Shown: one piece after another, positions 12,101 to 27,100 of the stretch
How the letters are laid out: the number at the start of each line of letters is the position of its first letter
How positions within the stretch are numbered: position 1 is the first letter of the stretch
Assembly (NCBI RefSeq): GCF_051020975.1
Contig: NC_135046.1
Span: 3,844,001 to 3,908,000, forward strand
Origin: Osmia lignaria lignaria
Taxonomy: Eukaryota > Arthropoda > Insecta > Hymenoptera > Megachilidae
Reading direction: 5' to 3'
Length of the DNA stretch: 64,000 nucleotides
The notes under the pieces: generated by a model
Told to the model about the DNA's origin: nothing
The model's database searches: none
The model's input: the letters and a program-made list of their open reading frames with translations, nothing else
Program-made: the position numbers and the translations under genes

Positions 12101-15100
12101 AATACAGATAATGCTGCCAGGACATTTCGTCAGCTGGGTCGATCTTGTCTGGCAGTGTTAACTGGGTCTTGGCGAATTCAGCAATCTCGTACTCCGGCAT
12201 CTTCTTCAAGAATCTGTCCTTGCAATGTTGTACCAGTTCCTGTTCACGACCAGCGAACAAATTCAGACCAACTGGTAACAGTCTCTTCAGACAGGCTACC
12301 ATCAACGATGCCTGCACTTCTTTGTCTTTGTCCCTCTTCTTGTCGCGATGTTTCTTCTTTTTCTGTGGATCAGAATATTTTAAGGAATGCTCTCTAAACA
12401 TAAATGGCTACCATTCGTTACTAACCTTGCCTCCTCCAGAAGGTGCGGTTCCATCCGAAATGGTGGTAGGTCTCCTAGTCGCTGTAGGCATGATCAGCAC
12501 CATGTTATCAATCTCGTTCGCTGATATGAAATTCTGTTCCTCGCGCAAAAAGTACTGTGATTTAGACCAGATATTAAATATCGCGGCCACGTGGTTGTAA
12601 AGATCCTCCGCTTCAGGAATGTTGTTTCTGAGCCAATGATTCCTCTGCAGATCAACATACTTGATCAACAGAGGATAGAACGAGTAAATATCGCGAACCA
12701 AAAGTTGCCAGTCCTCTTGAATCTGTGCTTCAACTTGTGACGTGTCATCGGTCGACGATTTAATGAAACCACGAAGGGACTCTTCTTTGTGGAACATATT
12801 ATCCGTACGTTTTCTAACTCGTTCAGCAAGTGGCAAGAAAGGATCTTTCAATAACTCTTCCGAAGAGTTGATGATGATCTGTTGGGTGTAGGCAGCGATA
12901 CGAGTCATCCAGGGAGCATTCTCGTTGCCGATGTTCTTCTTGATCAATTTGAGAACATTTTTCAATAGCTGGTTCATGTGATCGCTAGTGACCATGCTAA
13001 CGTAAGTTCCCTCGGTTGGATTTACGTTGTCTGGACCTTGAGCCCACCAGAAGGGCAAATAGGAGCAAAGTAGAGGAAGAATCACGTCAACTACGTGAGG
13101 AAGATCGTTGTAGGTTTTGTCGGATTCCACAAACTGGTCGACCTCTGTTAGAATCGTCTCCAGGGTGGGCATGCTCGACTCCATCTTCGTCATGATATCC
13201 TGCGCCTCCAAGGAATGATCAGCGATTCGATTTAGAAGAGAAAACTGATTGTGTTTGTTCAAATGAGGCTCCAGAAAGGCCACTGGGAAGCAGCTGGAGA
13301 AAGCACCGAGACAAGAGCCTAAGTTAGGCTTGTTACGCTCGATCTCTGTCTTCAAGTACTTTCTGTCGTGCGTCAGGGAAGAGTCTACACCGAGAGTGTA
13401 CAGAGACGCCAGCATCTTGTACGATGCCACTTGAATTTCGTCCACTGTTAAAAGAAAAGTAGACGAATTAACTCTTGTCTATCATGGATGATAAATAAAT
13501 CCAGTTTGATAACTGTTTACTTACGCAACAAGTCACTGCCGTACTCGCAAGCAGCCAGATGATCAAACATGGCTGTGAGTACTGGTAAAACGACGCTGTT
13601 GATGTACGACAAGGACGTCGAAGTTTTCAAATGGGTACCTCTCAGATGGCTGTATTTTCCCTCTTGAAGATTCAGGATCGTGTGTCCCAGATCGTCCGCG
13701 GTGTTGTTGAAGAAGGTCAGCATAGAGGTTCTAATGAACTCGGGACAATTCTTTACCAAACTCTTCGCGTCTATGCCCTTGACCAAGACTTGAAGACATC
13801 TGACAGTGATCCTGACGTCTGGTCCGAAAGCGGCCAACCTGGATCTTAAGAGACTAGCCAATTTGCAGAACAGAGCTGCTACCATTTCCTTCTCCTTCAA
13901 CGACGCAGCACCGACGTTGTTCGTGGCTGTGGCCACGGCGATGAAGTAATTCCTATGCGTGCTGAAGTACTTCTCCATCAACGGTAGCACGACTTTGCTG
14001 AAGAACTTGATGTCTCGCGTGGACGTCTTGAAGCTGTTCCTTCGGCTGAACGTGTCGGATGGTTTCAACAGCTTCATGTTGATGGTAGCCTTGTCCAAGT
14101 AGGCTATCAGTTTCTCCAGTAACGAATAGGCGAACCGTAATTCCACTGACGCTCCAGCTGTGGCAACTTCAGATTCCCCTCCTCGATTCGGCTTGTGGAG
14201 CTTGTAACCTTGATACTGTAGATACTTGAGGAATTCCTGAGAACGTTCCCGGTCCTTTCGTTTCTCCTTGTCAGTCAGCAAATCGTATGGTACCAATTGA
14301 GGATGAATGCCACCACCTGTTGACGACATAAATTGCTCAATTCCAATTTGTTCTGTTAATTTTAAGATACGGGGTTAATTTGCTCGATTAACACGAACCA
14401 CAAGTTATGAGCTCTTCTTTCTTCTTCTTCGCCCATATATCATGTGCATTGTCCGCCAAACGTTCGGCCATGTTCTGCATTTCTCTGCTGAGCGTCAGGT
14501 TGGTCATGTCCACCGGATGAGGATTGTAGTTGAACGGATTTCCCGAATCACTCTGAAACATTGTGGCAACAACCTAGTCCACAAGCTAGTGAACTGTAAA
14601 AATCATCTACACTTGCTTTCTTCTACATATTTACCTGACTTTTCGATGATCTCCTCATGGAACTACGATTCGTAGAAGATACATCCACTTCCGCGTGTTC
14701 GACGCTCCATCCTATAGCCAACAAAGCTTTCAAACTCTCTCTAACCGGTTCCTTATAACGTTCTCTCTCATAATCGTTCAGCATATTATAAGGTTTCAAT
14801 CTGGGATGAGTCTTATTGATTTCAGACCATTGTTCCCCATAAGTCCAACCATTCTCTTGTTTACGACTGGCCCAAGCATCGTGATAATGTTCCGAGAACT
14901 TTTGTACTATCTGATTTAGATCGTTATTGAGAACCACACTACATAAAATATTTAAAAAATCATTAATTTCTAGAAATTTAAATTATTTTTCATTTGGTTC
15001 CAGGAAGTTGTAATACCTCGAGGTGTTGATTGGCTGAGGATTGTAAGGACCATCAGGCGACTGCGTGGATGCTGATTTACTTCCGTACCATTCGTCGTCA

Positions 15101-18100
15101 TAGTTTTTGGACAACGAGTAATCAGGTGGCAGGGCACAACCGATGGCTGTGAGACAAGGTAAGGCTTTTCCGAATAATTCTGGATCGTAATCCATCTTGG
15201 ACAACGAGTCGAATATGTTGCTGAAGAGCACCATGGTTAGACGTTTCTCTTCGTCGCTCGATGCACCGTATGCTCCTTGTCCACCGGTTGACCCATAATA
15301 TTTAGCGCACCGATCGTAGTGCAGGGTCAACAACTATTATAGAAAATCATGATTCATCTCCATTTCGTAAAAGGAAAGTTTTATTCAGTCAAATTACTTA
15401 CTCTGAGAGCGACGGTCGTGTATTCAGACAGTTTGGACACGTCTACGGTCAACTTTCGAAGCAGTTTCAACAGCATGCTTGGTTGCATTTGGCTAAACAG
15501 AAAATTAGATTAAAGAACAATTATTTATTCGGATGAAACGTGAATTATTCTGAAAGCAATTTTTACTACGATTTTTACTGCGATTTATTAAGAGGCGAGA
15601 ATTAGCGGTTTAAGGTAGTGGTAATAAGACTTACGAGACATTTAACTCGTGGACGTCTCTTGTTAAGCAACAAAACGATTCCGTTAATCATCTTATCGAT
15701 ACGTTGTGAACAATCGTGCTTACCTGGTCAATGCCACGAGGAAGTCCGATACGGCTTCACGTTGACCTTTCGTCAGCATCCTGTTCTTGCTCAATCTGTA
15801 GACAGTGTGCAGTGTGGCATCGAGGAGGCTAGCGTAATTATCTGCCTCGTTATAAAACTTGGAATGCTTGATCAGTAGAGGTAGAATACTGTTTCCAATG
15901 TAACGGTTCATCGCCAATGCCATGTCAGACTCGTAGCCATCGTTCTGAATCGAAAATCGAAATTTAAAATTTATGATTCCATTCGTGTCTAAATGTTAAT
16001 TTTCATCGACGTACTCTGTCGAGCATGGTGGCAGCTCTAAGATCAGGCAAGAAAGCTTCCTCGAGTATTTTGAAGAACAGCTCCCTCGTTTCGATGCCAT
16101 AAACGCGTTCCAGAAACAGTACGACGCTTTGCTTGTGCCCCGGGATTAAACCCGATGGCATATCGCTTTTTGGTTTCTCTTCACCAGCTGCTGGGTTCAA
16201 CAGAGTGAATCTCAACGATAAAACACCCTGTAGATCATCCAATGGTACCAGGGATCGTAAAATGGCCCTCGCTCGTAGAGACTCGTTCTTCCCTGATAAA
16301 CATATTTCATTTGAACTTTACGAGTTCATGAAATTCTTACAATTACATAGAAAGGATAGTTTCATTTCGTGTATATTACCAACGGATTCTGTAGAAGCCT
16401 CTGTTGCTCGTCAAAAAATAAACACTCTTATTAGATAAATCGTGTTCTCTTTGAATTACGATTTACTGTGGAATTATGAAGTGCTTTGACTATGAAAATG
16501 TTCGTGTTTGCTTCGTTCGTTTAGATAACAAAGTGAGTCTTTTTTATCGAGCGATGGTATTCGCGAAGAAGAAGTGAAATCGTGATTGATAGTGCCGATG
16601 ACACTTACCTTGTTCGATGACAGAAGAATCCGGAGCGCAACGGCCTAAGAGATCGACCAAAGTACAATAGAAGTTCAGGATCGCAGCTCCTGTGTCTATG
16701 TAGTCTTCGTCGTCGTCTGATTCTGGAAGGGGATGCTCGAATTGCATCACGCTCGTTGTGCCCTCGGCTTCGTCGTGTACCTATTTTATAAATTAAGTTG
16801 ACGGAAGACTGAGTACTATCCTGCAATGTAGGGTTGAAAATTTCTATATGTATAGATCTTACTTGTCGTCGGTCAGCAATGCGTTCAGACATTTTATTGG
16901 CGTCTATAATGGCCCTCAACAACCCTTCACCTTCGCCCCGAAGTGCAGGTCCCAAACATTCCGGTCTTCTGATCAGTAAACGTATCACCAGGTTGGCATT
17001 TTCTTCCACACTTTCACCTAAAAAATCATCCACCAATCGTTAACACTCGAAACTCTTACAAACTTTTACCGAAAAACTTACCGTTCACCCACACGCAGAA
17101 TCTTAAAAAGTCCAAGTATCGTTCACCTTCCACTGGGTCCCATCCCAGATCAGGATAACCTTTCTCCACCAGTTCAGAATTCGATTGCAAACCACAACGA
17201 GACAGATAGATGGCAATCTTTTCGAGATAGTGTTCTCTGAGAGCCAAAGCTAGTTCTGTGTTCTCCATAAGAGACGAATAAGCCACGTCCAATGGCGTCG
17301 AGCCCCTCAAAGATGGTCTTGACAACAAGATGTTACTGTTCTCCAGTAGGAAGTCGAAGTGATCGAACATGGCCTTCTGATTCTGTCTGGATGTACGACA
17401 GAAGTAGCACAGGAATCTACAGCAGGCTACAACCATCTCGTGAGATGTATCCTTTTCTTTCGAAGCTGGTTCGCCTTCTGTTGTTTGAGGCTGAGTTTGA
17501 GCATCAGATTGTGCCTGTGCTCGTCTACCTAAGGTGTTCATCATGATCGCCATCACATTTTCATGAATTCTTAGGACTCTGATTAAATCTGGATGCTGGA
17601 AGAACGTATGATTGTTCACCAGCTTCCAGAGTCGTTCTCTGACTAGTTCCTCCTCTTCTTGAGACATTTGCACGGGTAGTAAAGCACGAATCTGGCTCAA
17701 ACCGACCCACATCAGGGCGACATCGTCCCTTGTCTTGCTGTTAATCACATAAGTCTTTTCTAAGGCTCTAATTAACTCGCCAACGGTATCATATTGACGA
17801 ACTAAGAGGCTAAACATCTCTCGGACCAACTTTGGTGTCTCGATTTGTGATTCTTCAGCCCAGCTGACGATTGTTTTTATCAGCACCTTACGGAACACCT
17901 CTGCGAAATAGAAAAACATTTTGCTGATCTAGGTGATATTCATGAACTTCTAGAAACTTTAGGATGTAATTTTACCTTCTGGAGTTTTTCTCTGTGGTTC
18001 CGGTTCCGGTTTGGGTTCCTCTTCGAGTTCTTTAACCGCATTAATGAAGTTGAACAGCTTCTTTATGGCGCCAGGTTTCTGAACTTCTTCTATAGGCTCG

Positions 18101-21100
18101 TTCTCAGCATCGGCCGCCTCCTGAAGAGCGTGCAGAGACACGTAAGACATGAGATTGTTGTGGAACTCGTTCATTCGGTTTATCAGATCCTCTCCGCAAG
18201 GAATGTTGTCAGGATCGTCCGCGGATTCCATGTTTTTGAAGCTTAAAATCGCGTTCATCTGCTCGCGAGGCGGACACCTGAATTCTCTGGTCTTCTTCGC
18301 CGCTACAGCCGATGGCAGATCAGATTGTTTGATCTCGATGTAACGACGAAGTTGATCGGACTGCAGATCGCCGACAAAGTCGTGGCTGAAGCCGATTATC
18401 GATTCGACGCGATGACGAAGCTGGATGTCGTTCAGATGATGAAGAAGATAGCACATCTGTAACTTCGCTCCCTCTGCCATCTTCATATGTAGCAATCCCT
18501 TCTTGTGTTCGTCTTTACCTTCTGCAATTTTTCATCCACGCGTTGTAAATTAAATGCCGATAGCAAACGCGTTGATCAAAAGATAGTATCTACCTTTGTC
18601 AAACGTCGGGTCCCACGTTTCAGGATGAATCATGATTAGAAGCTTCATGATATCCTCGTTCCTCAGCATACCCACCAAGAGTAACCTATCGACGAGCTTC
18701 AAAAGTGGCCTGTAATGAACAACAATTATCTAAATACACGGTTTACGAAGCAATGGAAAAGTGCATCAGCAAGCAGTGCAAAGTATCCTGTTAGCATTCT
18801 TCTTCTTTCGTTCACATTATCGTTGACGAAGACATAAAGTGCGCAGAGCAGCTCAGGCGTGCACGTGCGTATCGTGATATTACATACAGGAATAGATTCT
18901 CGTTGCTGCCACCGATAGGATCTCGGTTGTGAACTTGATTCACTTCGACGGCCTCGTTCAAGGCCATCATCACGTAATCCCTCACGACGTCCAAGGGGAA
19001 ATGAGGGCTGTAGAGGCTCCTTATGTTCTCGATCGTTTGATCGCTAGAAGGAATTTCCCTTGATGTCGACCATTAGTCATAGTGTTCATGTGTAACTTCG
19101 GATCGTAATTACTTACCTGATATCCGTCATTTTCATTTGAGGACGAACGGACTCGGTTTCCAGGTACCTGAGGCTGTGCTTCATTTCTTCGTCTTCGTAC
19201 AAGTCCTTCAGCTCTTGACCTATTGCAGAAGAAACAATCTATTTCTTAGATCCATGAATCTTCGTTGCATTTGAATATCGTAGCTTCGAGAACGTACCTA
19301 AAGGAATAATGTATTCGTTCTTGCACACTTCCATCGTGGTCGCGTGTGACTCGAGATGCAAAGCGATTAGCAAGTCGTAGAATCCTTGTCGTAGGGGCCC
19401 GGACATGTATTCCGCTCGAATTGCGTATAGTAATTGTTTTTGATCGACGTGTTGACATAGAGCGTGGGCTGCTCTATAATTTGACTGATAACAGAGGGCC
19501 GCGTACAGTGTCAAAGTATGGGCGTGGAAGCTGTGAACATTGAACAAATCCCAGTCTTGAGAATCACTTTCAAACAGAGCACACTATACTTCGTAGAGAA
19601 AGAAACGTAATTTTACCTCAGCAGTTTGTCCATTTCTATTAGTTCCAAGATATCTATACACCTGTCCTCTTCAGGAATGTGCAAAGCTAGCATTGATATC
19701 GCATCTTCGCACAACATCGACCAACCTCTGATATCTGACAATTTCAAGGCGTGTACCTGGAGCGACTGATTGGGTACTCTAGCCCACTGATGAGGCTTCA
19801 GACATTGCACCTTCAATCTAGGTGGAAATTGTGGTATTACATGGCGTTCTGAATTTTGTAACACCGCAGCAGACAGTGGTAAGGTCGTGGAAGTTCTTCC
19901 TAGTTCGATCTGAAGGATCTCCTTGCTGGTAGCTTCAACGAAGATAGCAGGGAACAATTTCGTGTCGGGTTCCATCCGGAATTTGTGGCTGGTTTCCTTG
20001 CCCTCGCAGGTGAAGGAGACCCAACCTGTCGCTGTGTCCACGAAACAACCCACGAACATTCCTTGAGACGCACCTTTGCCGGATGCGTCCTGCGTTACCT
20101 CGTTGTATAGCTCGTCTGCTCTCACCATGTAACAACTCTGTCTATCGACCCTGAAATTCAATCATATTTTCTTCATCTATGCTCTGTCATTTGAATGACA
20201 CGATACCTTCTGAATTCTAGAAGTTAATTCTAAAGATTGAACATAGCATTAGGACGTACTGTTCTACTGGACGTTCATAATCGTCGGTGATAACGACAGA
20301 GCCCTTTCTCACGCGGGACAAATTAAAGTCCTTCGTGTGCAAATGATACTGAGAAGTGACCCAACCAACGTATACGTGAGTTGGATCCTGTCCAGGAAAA
20401 ATCCTCACTCCGTAGAAGTATTCGTTCATCAGTTTTAAGCATTCCGCGTCGTATATTTCGTTTCCGATCGACTCGACCCCGGATCCACTGAGAACCGACA
20501 TTGCTTTTGGTGCGTTGCGTTCTGGGATCTGTGGTGGCACTACCTTCAAATCCATCTGTGGAAAACAGTGATTCATTCACTCGGTGTACTTGAATCGGCA
20601 ATGACTGTATGAAATGACACAATTGGACAATGACAGACAAATAAATAAATAAAATAAGTGTTTTTATTACATTTGATATGCGAACTTGGGGAGGCCGACT
20701 ACTTGCTTTGTTCATCGGTAAGGTCTTGGTGCTTTTGTCGGACACGTCGGATCGTACAGGTGGTTCGGGCGTTTTCGCTTTCGCATCAGGAGACTTCGCT
20801 TTACGCGAGAAGAACCTACAAAATTTATTTGAGAAATTATTTTGTTCACTAGATGCAAGGATTCGTTACCAAGGAAGTTTGAATCGATTTGATGGATCAC
20901 GGTTGATTAATTTAACTTACGAGGCATCCTCTGTGTCTTTGCTAAGATTGTTAACAAGATTAGATATCAGAGTTTGTTCATATCGAACATAGCTTATACA
21001 AGCTTGTAGAAGAAATTAAATTGAAATACTAACCGGAATGGCGAACGCCCTCGTTTCTTCTTGTCATCCTTCACGTCGCCGTTCATGTCGCCATATCCAT

Positions 21101-24100
21101 TCATATCGACTTCGCTGATGGCGTTCTCCATGTTTCCTTGCCGAGATCCATAAACAGATCCTTTTCTGGGTGGTCTCGCAGGTTTGTTCCTTTGCATTGG
21201 GAGCGGTGATTCCTTCATCATTTCGTCAGCCTCAACCGCATCCTCCGAGTAGTTCCTCTGTAATCCTAAAATGAACAGAATTTCAAATGGAAGGTGATCA
21301 AATTCGTTCTCATCATATCCAGACAAATTAACGTCATTAAAGAATGTCAACCTTTGATGTCGCTCATACTGAAACCAGATCTCATGATCTGCTCCATGTG
21401 GGCAGAAGGTGCGGCTTGTTGCGATTGTTCAACCTGTTCAGACAATAATCTGTTCTGTCGCATTTTAATTTCCTGCCATCTTCGTAACTTTTCGCTTTCG
21501 GACACGAAGGTCGATTGGCAGATAACTGGCAAGGATAACCGTAGAAATTCCCAGTTCGCTTTCTCCATGGTTTCAAACGTGTTATGGGAGATCTTTAAGC
21601 ACGGCGGAGTGTCAGAACCAGCTGGAATTCGGGCTACATCTATCCTGGTGTCAGCCATGTCGTCTGTGTTCTCGAAGATCGGTTGATCCTTCGTGTACCA
21701 GTAGGTAACCGGTCGATTCATATTCCTGAGATGATTAAAGCGATGTTGATTCATTAATTGAACAGTGAACGCATTCAATGATATTGGCGCTTATGTATTT
21801 ACGTACACGCAAAATGGCTCGTATCCTTCTTGCAAACCGCAGGTCGTGAAGAACTTCAGGGTGTTCACATCCTGACCAAAAGTTAATTTTGCCCTCTGTC
21901 CGACTCCAAGTGTGAAAGCTGGGACAAAAGAGTCCCCTTGCACGTCCGCGAACGATGTTTCGCCACCGAGTGCATCCATTAACAATTCTCCATTCAGAGA
22001 AAAGCCTGGATAATGAAGTTTATTGTAAATACTACTAGCAAAAGAACGATTCATCGGATAAAGATATACTTTCAATACTGCAAACATTAATTTCGACAAG
22101 GCTGGTGATTATTTAAGTTAGGAATCTGGAAACTCAGTGACGAGATACTGAAGCATTGTACAATTAACTAACGAGCAACAATCTTGAATACATATAAATA
22201 TAATACAATTATATACAATTATGCAAAAGCAGGCGCGAAAATCATTTCAGTGAAACGTTATGCATGCATACAGTAGTGACAGAAAGTGGTGTGAAATATT
22301 AGAACACAAACGTAAGGTGAAATTGTTTCTAGGAATTATAATAAAAAAAAAAATTAATGAATAAAATTTATAGGAAAGTTGTGACGAAGAAATAGAAATA
22401 GAAAGGTGTAAATACATTGCGAAGGCGCGTTCCCTCAAAACCATCCATTGTTATTTGTAGTAAATTTCTGAATAATCTTGCAGTAATTTGGAATCATATT
22501 TAATTAATGATTAATAAATATGAATTAGATGAAATGTGAAAGCATCTGACAGCACAACACTGAGTAGAATACTGGATACGAAAAAAACAAAAGAAAATAT
22601 ACAATAGACAGACATGATACCACTGCGATTTTATTAAAAAACACCATGATATGTAGGTTGATTGTGCGACGAGACTTCAACAAATATGTACATGAAAGCG
22701 TTGCTGCGATGATATGACAGAGAGAGAAAGAGAATAATTTACAACAGCGAATACTTGCTCGTTTTGCAAAAGCGATTATCAGAAGTAGATTCACTTCTCT
22801 TGCAAAATTTGGATGATCAAGCAAAACAACACTCGCATCGGCTGTACAAATTATGACGCGACGATTAATGTCGTAAATTACATTTTTCGGGTAAACTGAA
22901 AACGAATTCGTGAAAAAAAAAGAAATATCAAAATTCCGGTTTTATTCAATTATAAAATATGGTTGATATGGAATCTTTACGTGCATATTCGTGTTTGCAA
23001 TTTCTGTATCCAGTAATCTATCTCTTGGATCAAATTCTATGTGTACGTAATAGCTTGTAATTAAATGGCAGCTGAAGCGTTCGTTTAAAGATTCCGTCTT
23101 ACTAATCGTTCGGTCAATTAGATCCAGGAAAACCCCGACAACGTCTCCAACCTGCCATTGTTTGCCAAATGTCTCGGCTGTGCCCGAGTATACTTTTTCC
23201 TCCTTTAAAATAAAATTTCACCAATTCAACATACTTTGCTCGTGATTCTACGCGATCCATGGTAACTATCTAACGATACAAAGTCCTTCGTGAGTGGATG
23301 ATACTTCAGATACGAACAAAGGGTAGTAACGAAAGATCTGTATTTGCTTTTCTTTTTTTACACTGTACAATTTTCTTGCGATAAATGATCCCGTCGCGAT
23401 CGAGAAAAAAGGTCAAGCCACACCTTTTCAGTGAAATTTCCATCGATTTCGTTCGACCTTGGTACAAGGAAACGCAGAGAACAAAAGAAAAGAAACAACC
23501 AAGTCAACATGAAAAGGAACATATAGAGACAAAGACAACAGTAGCGACGAGAAAACTCAAAGAAAGTATAGTGGACCTATTATAGATCGGCTATTGGAAA
23601 ATCTTGACTCTTACTGATCGTTCGGTCTGCGACGTCAATGAAACATCCAACTATATCGCCCACTTGATATCTGTGACCAAATGGCTCGTGGCTACCGGCG
23701 TGTACTTTAGTTACCTGACATTTACGATGGGTATCAATTATTTCGGCCCTTTTACATTCGACAGGGGCGCAATTTAAAATCAATTCAAGGACATTACACG
23801 TTTAATCAAAATGCCATAAGGTCTTATGAAGTAATTCAAATTAATTACTTAAAAATAACGTGATACAGTGGTATAGCATTTTGATTAAGAGACGTTTCTA
23901 CCTTACCATCATCAGTACAGTCGACTGTAAAGTACCATACAATTTGTCTGAAATAGATGATTTATTCCACGCAACTCGTTTCTCAAAATTCTCATTCATC
24001 TTCACGTTCAAAAGATTAAAATGCTAAAATGCTCGATGGTCACTTACGTTGTAACCATCGAATGCCCATGTGCTCTCGTCGCTTCCCAGCATACTTCCGG

Positions 24101-27100
24101 GCATACAATCCGCTTTCGCCCATCCAACTCGCATGGGACCAGCAGTGAGTACCTCGAATTCGAAGTACCATTTTCCACTGCTGACTGCGTAATGTTTCTC
24201 AACGCGATAAGTCCTGAAGTATAATTGTCGTAGTCTGCTCGCCTCCAGTAGTAAAGCTACAAGATAGATTCAATGATTAATTTGATTAATTTCAGTTATA
24301 TAATGATTCGACATTTACCTTCGTGTTGTTCTCCAGTTGGGGGCTCCAACATGTACCCATACACCAAAAGTGTCCTCACTGTTTCGCTTGCTGTATCACG
24401 ATTAGCTTTCTTGATAGCTTCATCAACCTTTGGATAAGGTACCAAATGTGGACTTCGTCTCATCTCGGAATCCTCGTTCAGTCCATAGGTCCAACCTTGA
24501 CTGATCCTCTCCTTAGCCCACAAATTGTGAGTGTTCTCTGCCAATTGATCCACGAGCTCCTCCATCTTGGGGGTGAGTGTGATGGCGCTAAGATCGAGAG
24601 GCGCCGGTTTGTATCCGCTGCTCTGTAGGAACGGTTCGTTAGGCAGCCTCAAGGTTTTGATTCTAGACGGTGGTTTGTCCATGGTGATGTAATAACCGAG
24701 TGCCAAAATAGTTTTCAACGTCTGCACAGCCAGCTGGGTGTCGTAACGTTTCTCTGCAGCTGGCAGTCGTTCGAACTGAACGATACACGGATGAATCTTC
24801 CTCATATCGTCTCTGTGTTCACCGAAGATCCAGCCAGCCTCGATCTTGTTCATCGCCCACATCTCATGAATGTTCTCAGCTAATTTGTCCCTGATTTGTT
24901 CAACGTAAGATGGTAGATTGATCATCGATGTGTCAACGGGCGCAGGAACAAAAGCAGTGTCATCTTCGACCAGCCATGGTCCTGCTAACACCACCTTGTT
25001 CATGTTGCCAAAGTAGAAGCAGGGGTCTAGAGACAAAATCTGATGAGGTAGCAGGCTTTCTACCAAGGGTGAGAATTCTTCAGGTGGTTGAAACTTGAGT
25101 CGACCGTGATCACCACCTAAAAGGAATCTGCAGGACAATTTAGAAGAACAGCTGATCGCAGGGAAGAACATGCCATCCAGGTTGAAGTTTCTGAAGGATC
25201 CCATGATGGGTGCACCGTTGAAAGTAAAAGTTATGATGGGTACTGTTAAATCCAACGCACAACCGATCACGTCGCTCTTTCTGATGTACGGTTCATTGGC
25301 CTCCTGAACCACTTGGGTCCTTCTGCCACCTGTCCACAAAAACCCACCGTCGAAACCGAACGAATAGAGGTCGTCGCCAACGCCGTTTCCTCCCCATTTC
25401 TCACCACCACCAGGGTATGGCATATACCTATCCAAGAAAGACACAATTAAATTAGAAAATTGATTACTCGTTTTGAAGAAGAGTATTACGAGTCGTCGTA
25501 CCCCGAGGTGTTCGCCCAACCGATCCTCAAGTGAGGCATCATGTGTGTCGTTTGCTCGATGTGATCGACGGTAACTTCGAAGTACCATTTCTGATAAAGG
25601 GCAGAACCTTCGACTCTACCGACGAATATATTCGGCCTGATACTGGCGACGTGATCGACCAGCTGTGTTTGAAGCAGAAGATTCTTCCCAGGTAGCAAGA
25701 AGTCGCAGATGTTGTTTTGCGACGAACGAACTGCCACGCCATTACCCACGCAAAGTGAGCAGAGGACGTCCAAGACTTTTGGGTCCCTCCCGTGTTTCTC
25801 AAGCAAGGAGATGATGACTTTAATGTGTTCGTCCTAGAAAGACAAAGCATATCAATAAGAATATTTTTTTTAAATGAAATTTCGAAGAACTTCGAATATT
25901 AGTATGCTCACTCTCATCATGTTTAAAGCTTCAGGCGAGTCGATAAGTACACAGTGAAGCACATCCAACATTCCGGTGCCCTCGCTGGAAGCTTGCGAAC
26001 CCAATCGACTAAACAGCCAGTTCAGTCGATTGCTGTTAGCGAATTGCGCGCAGTTGGTGTGGTTTCCTTTGATGATAGCTGCCAATAATTGATACAAGTA
26101 TCCGGATATTTGGTCCCATGCTTGACCGCTCTCGTCCCCCGAAAGCGCCACCAGAAAACCTTGCGACGTGATGACGTTAATCTTGTCGATGGCCTCCAGG
26201 ATCAGATTCAGTATGCCTTCCTCTTGGAACAGATCCTGACGATTTCTCAGAGCACGAAATCTGTTTTGTTTTTCCTCGTGTTCTGGAACATAGGTATCAG
26301 GCGTTCATTAATTAAACGTTCATTTGTTCTACATCGAACAGTTTGAACGAGTTGCTTACCCATGTCGTCTTCAGGCTGAGCAAAATAATTAATCAAGTCT
26401 TCCAGACACATCACCATTTCGTTCAGATTCACATTTTGGAAGAACATAGACGCTCTTCTATCTACTTGCAGCGTCTCTAGGCCTCTAAAACATATTCGGT
26501 CCTTTTAGCGATCTGCTTGTCCACGTTAATTTATCATTCGGTTTGTAACGGCTCTGTACGGTTCCATCCAAGCCTCTACCATTTTTAATCCCATATTTTA
26601 ATGTGAACGAATCCGTTAGGATTTATTGATAGACACTCACGTGATGAACTGGGTGAACAAGCTGCTACACTTTCGGATCACACGAGCCGTACGAGATTCT
26701 TCCTCTTGAGAACGAGAGAAGTCCAAACCGTCGTCCATTTTTCCTTCCTCGTGCAGGACCGCTTGTTTCTCTTCTACTTTACCCACGCCCTTTTTCTTCG
26801 TCTCGTACGACTACGTGAACGTTAAGATAAAATTTGATAAATTATGAACCTTACAATCTTTGTCATTTCAACGATAACTCATAGGTACCATTTTAGCGAC
26901 TACGTAAACGAAGCCTACTGATAGATTTGCATTTGAGAGGTCAGCAAAATTACTAATTTCCAAATTGCAATTATTACACTACATAGAAATGGAATAGAAT
27001 GATAAATTAGAAAGCTACTTATCAGAGCCACGAATACCTGATATTTGTGTGTCTTCTAAACACGAGCCAGTAATTTGTAAATTGTCAAATTTGCAACAAA

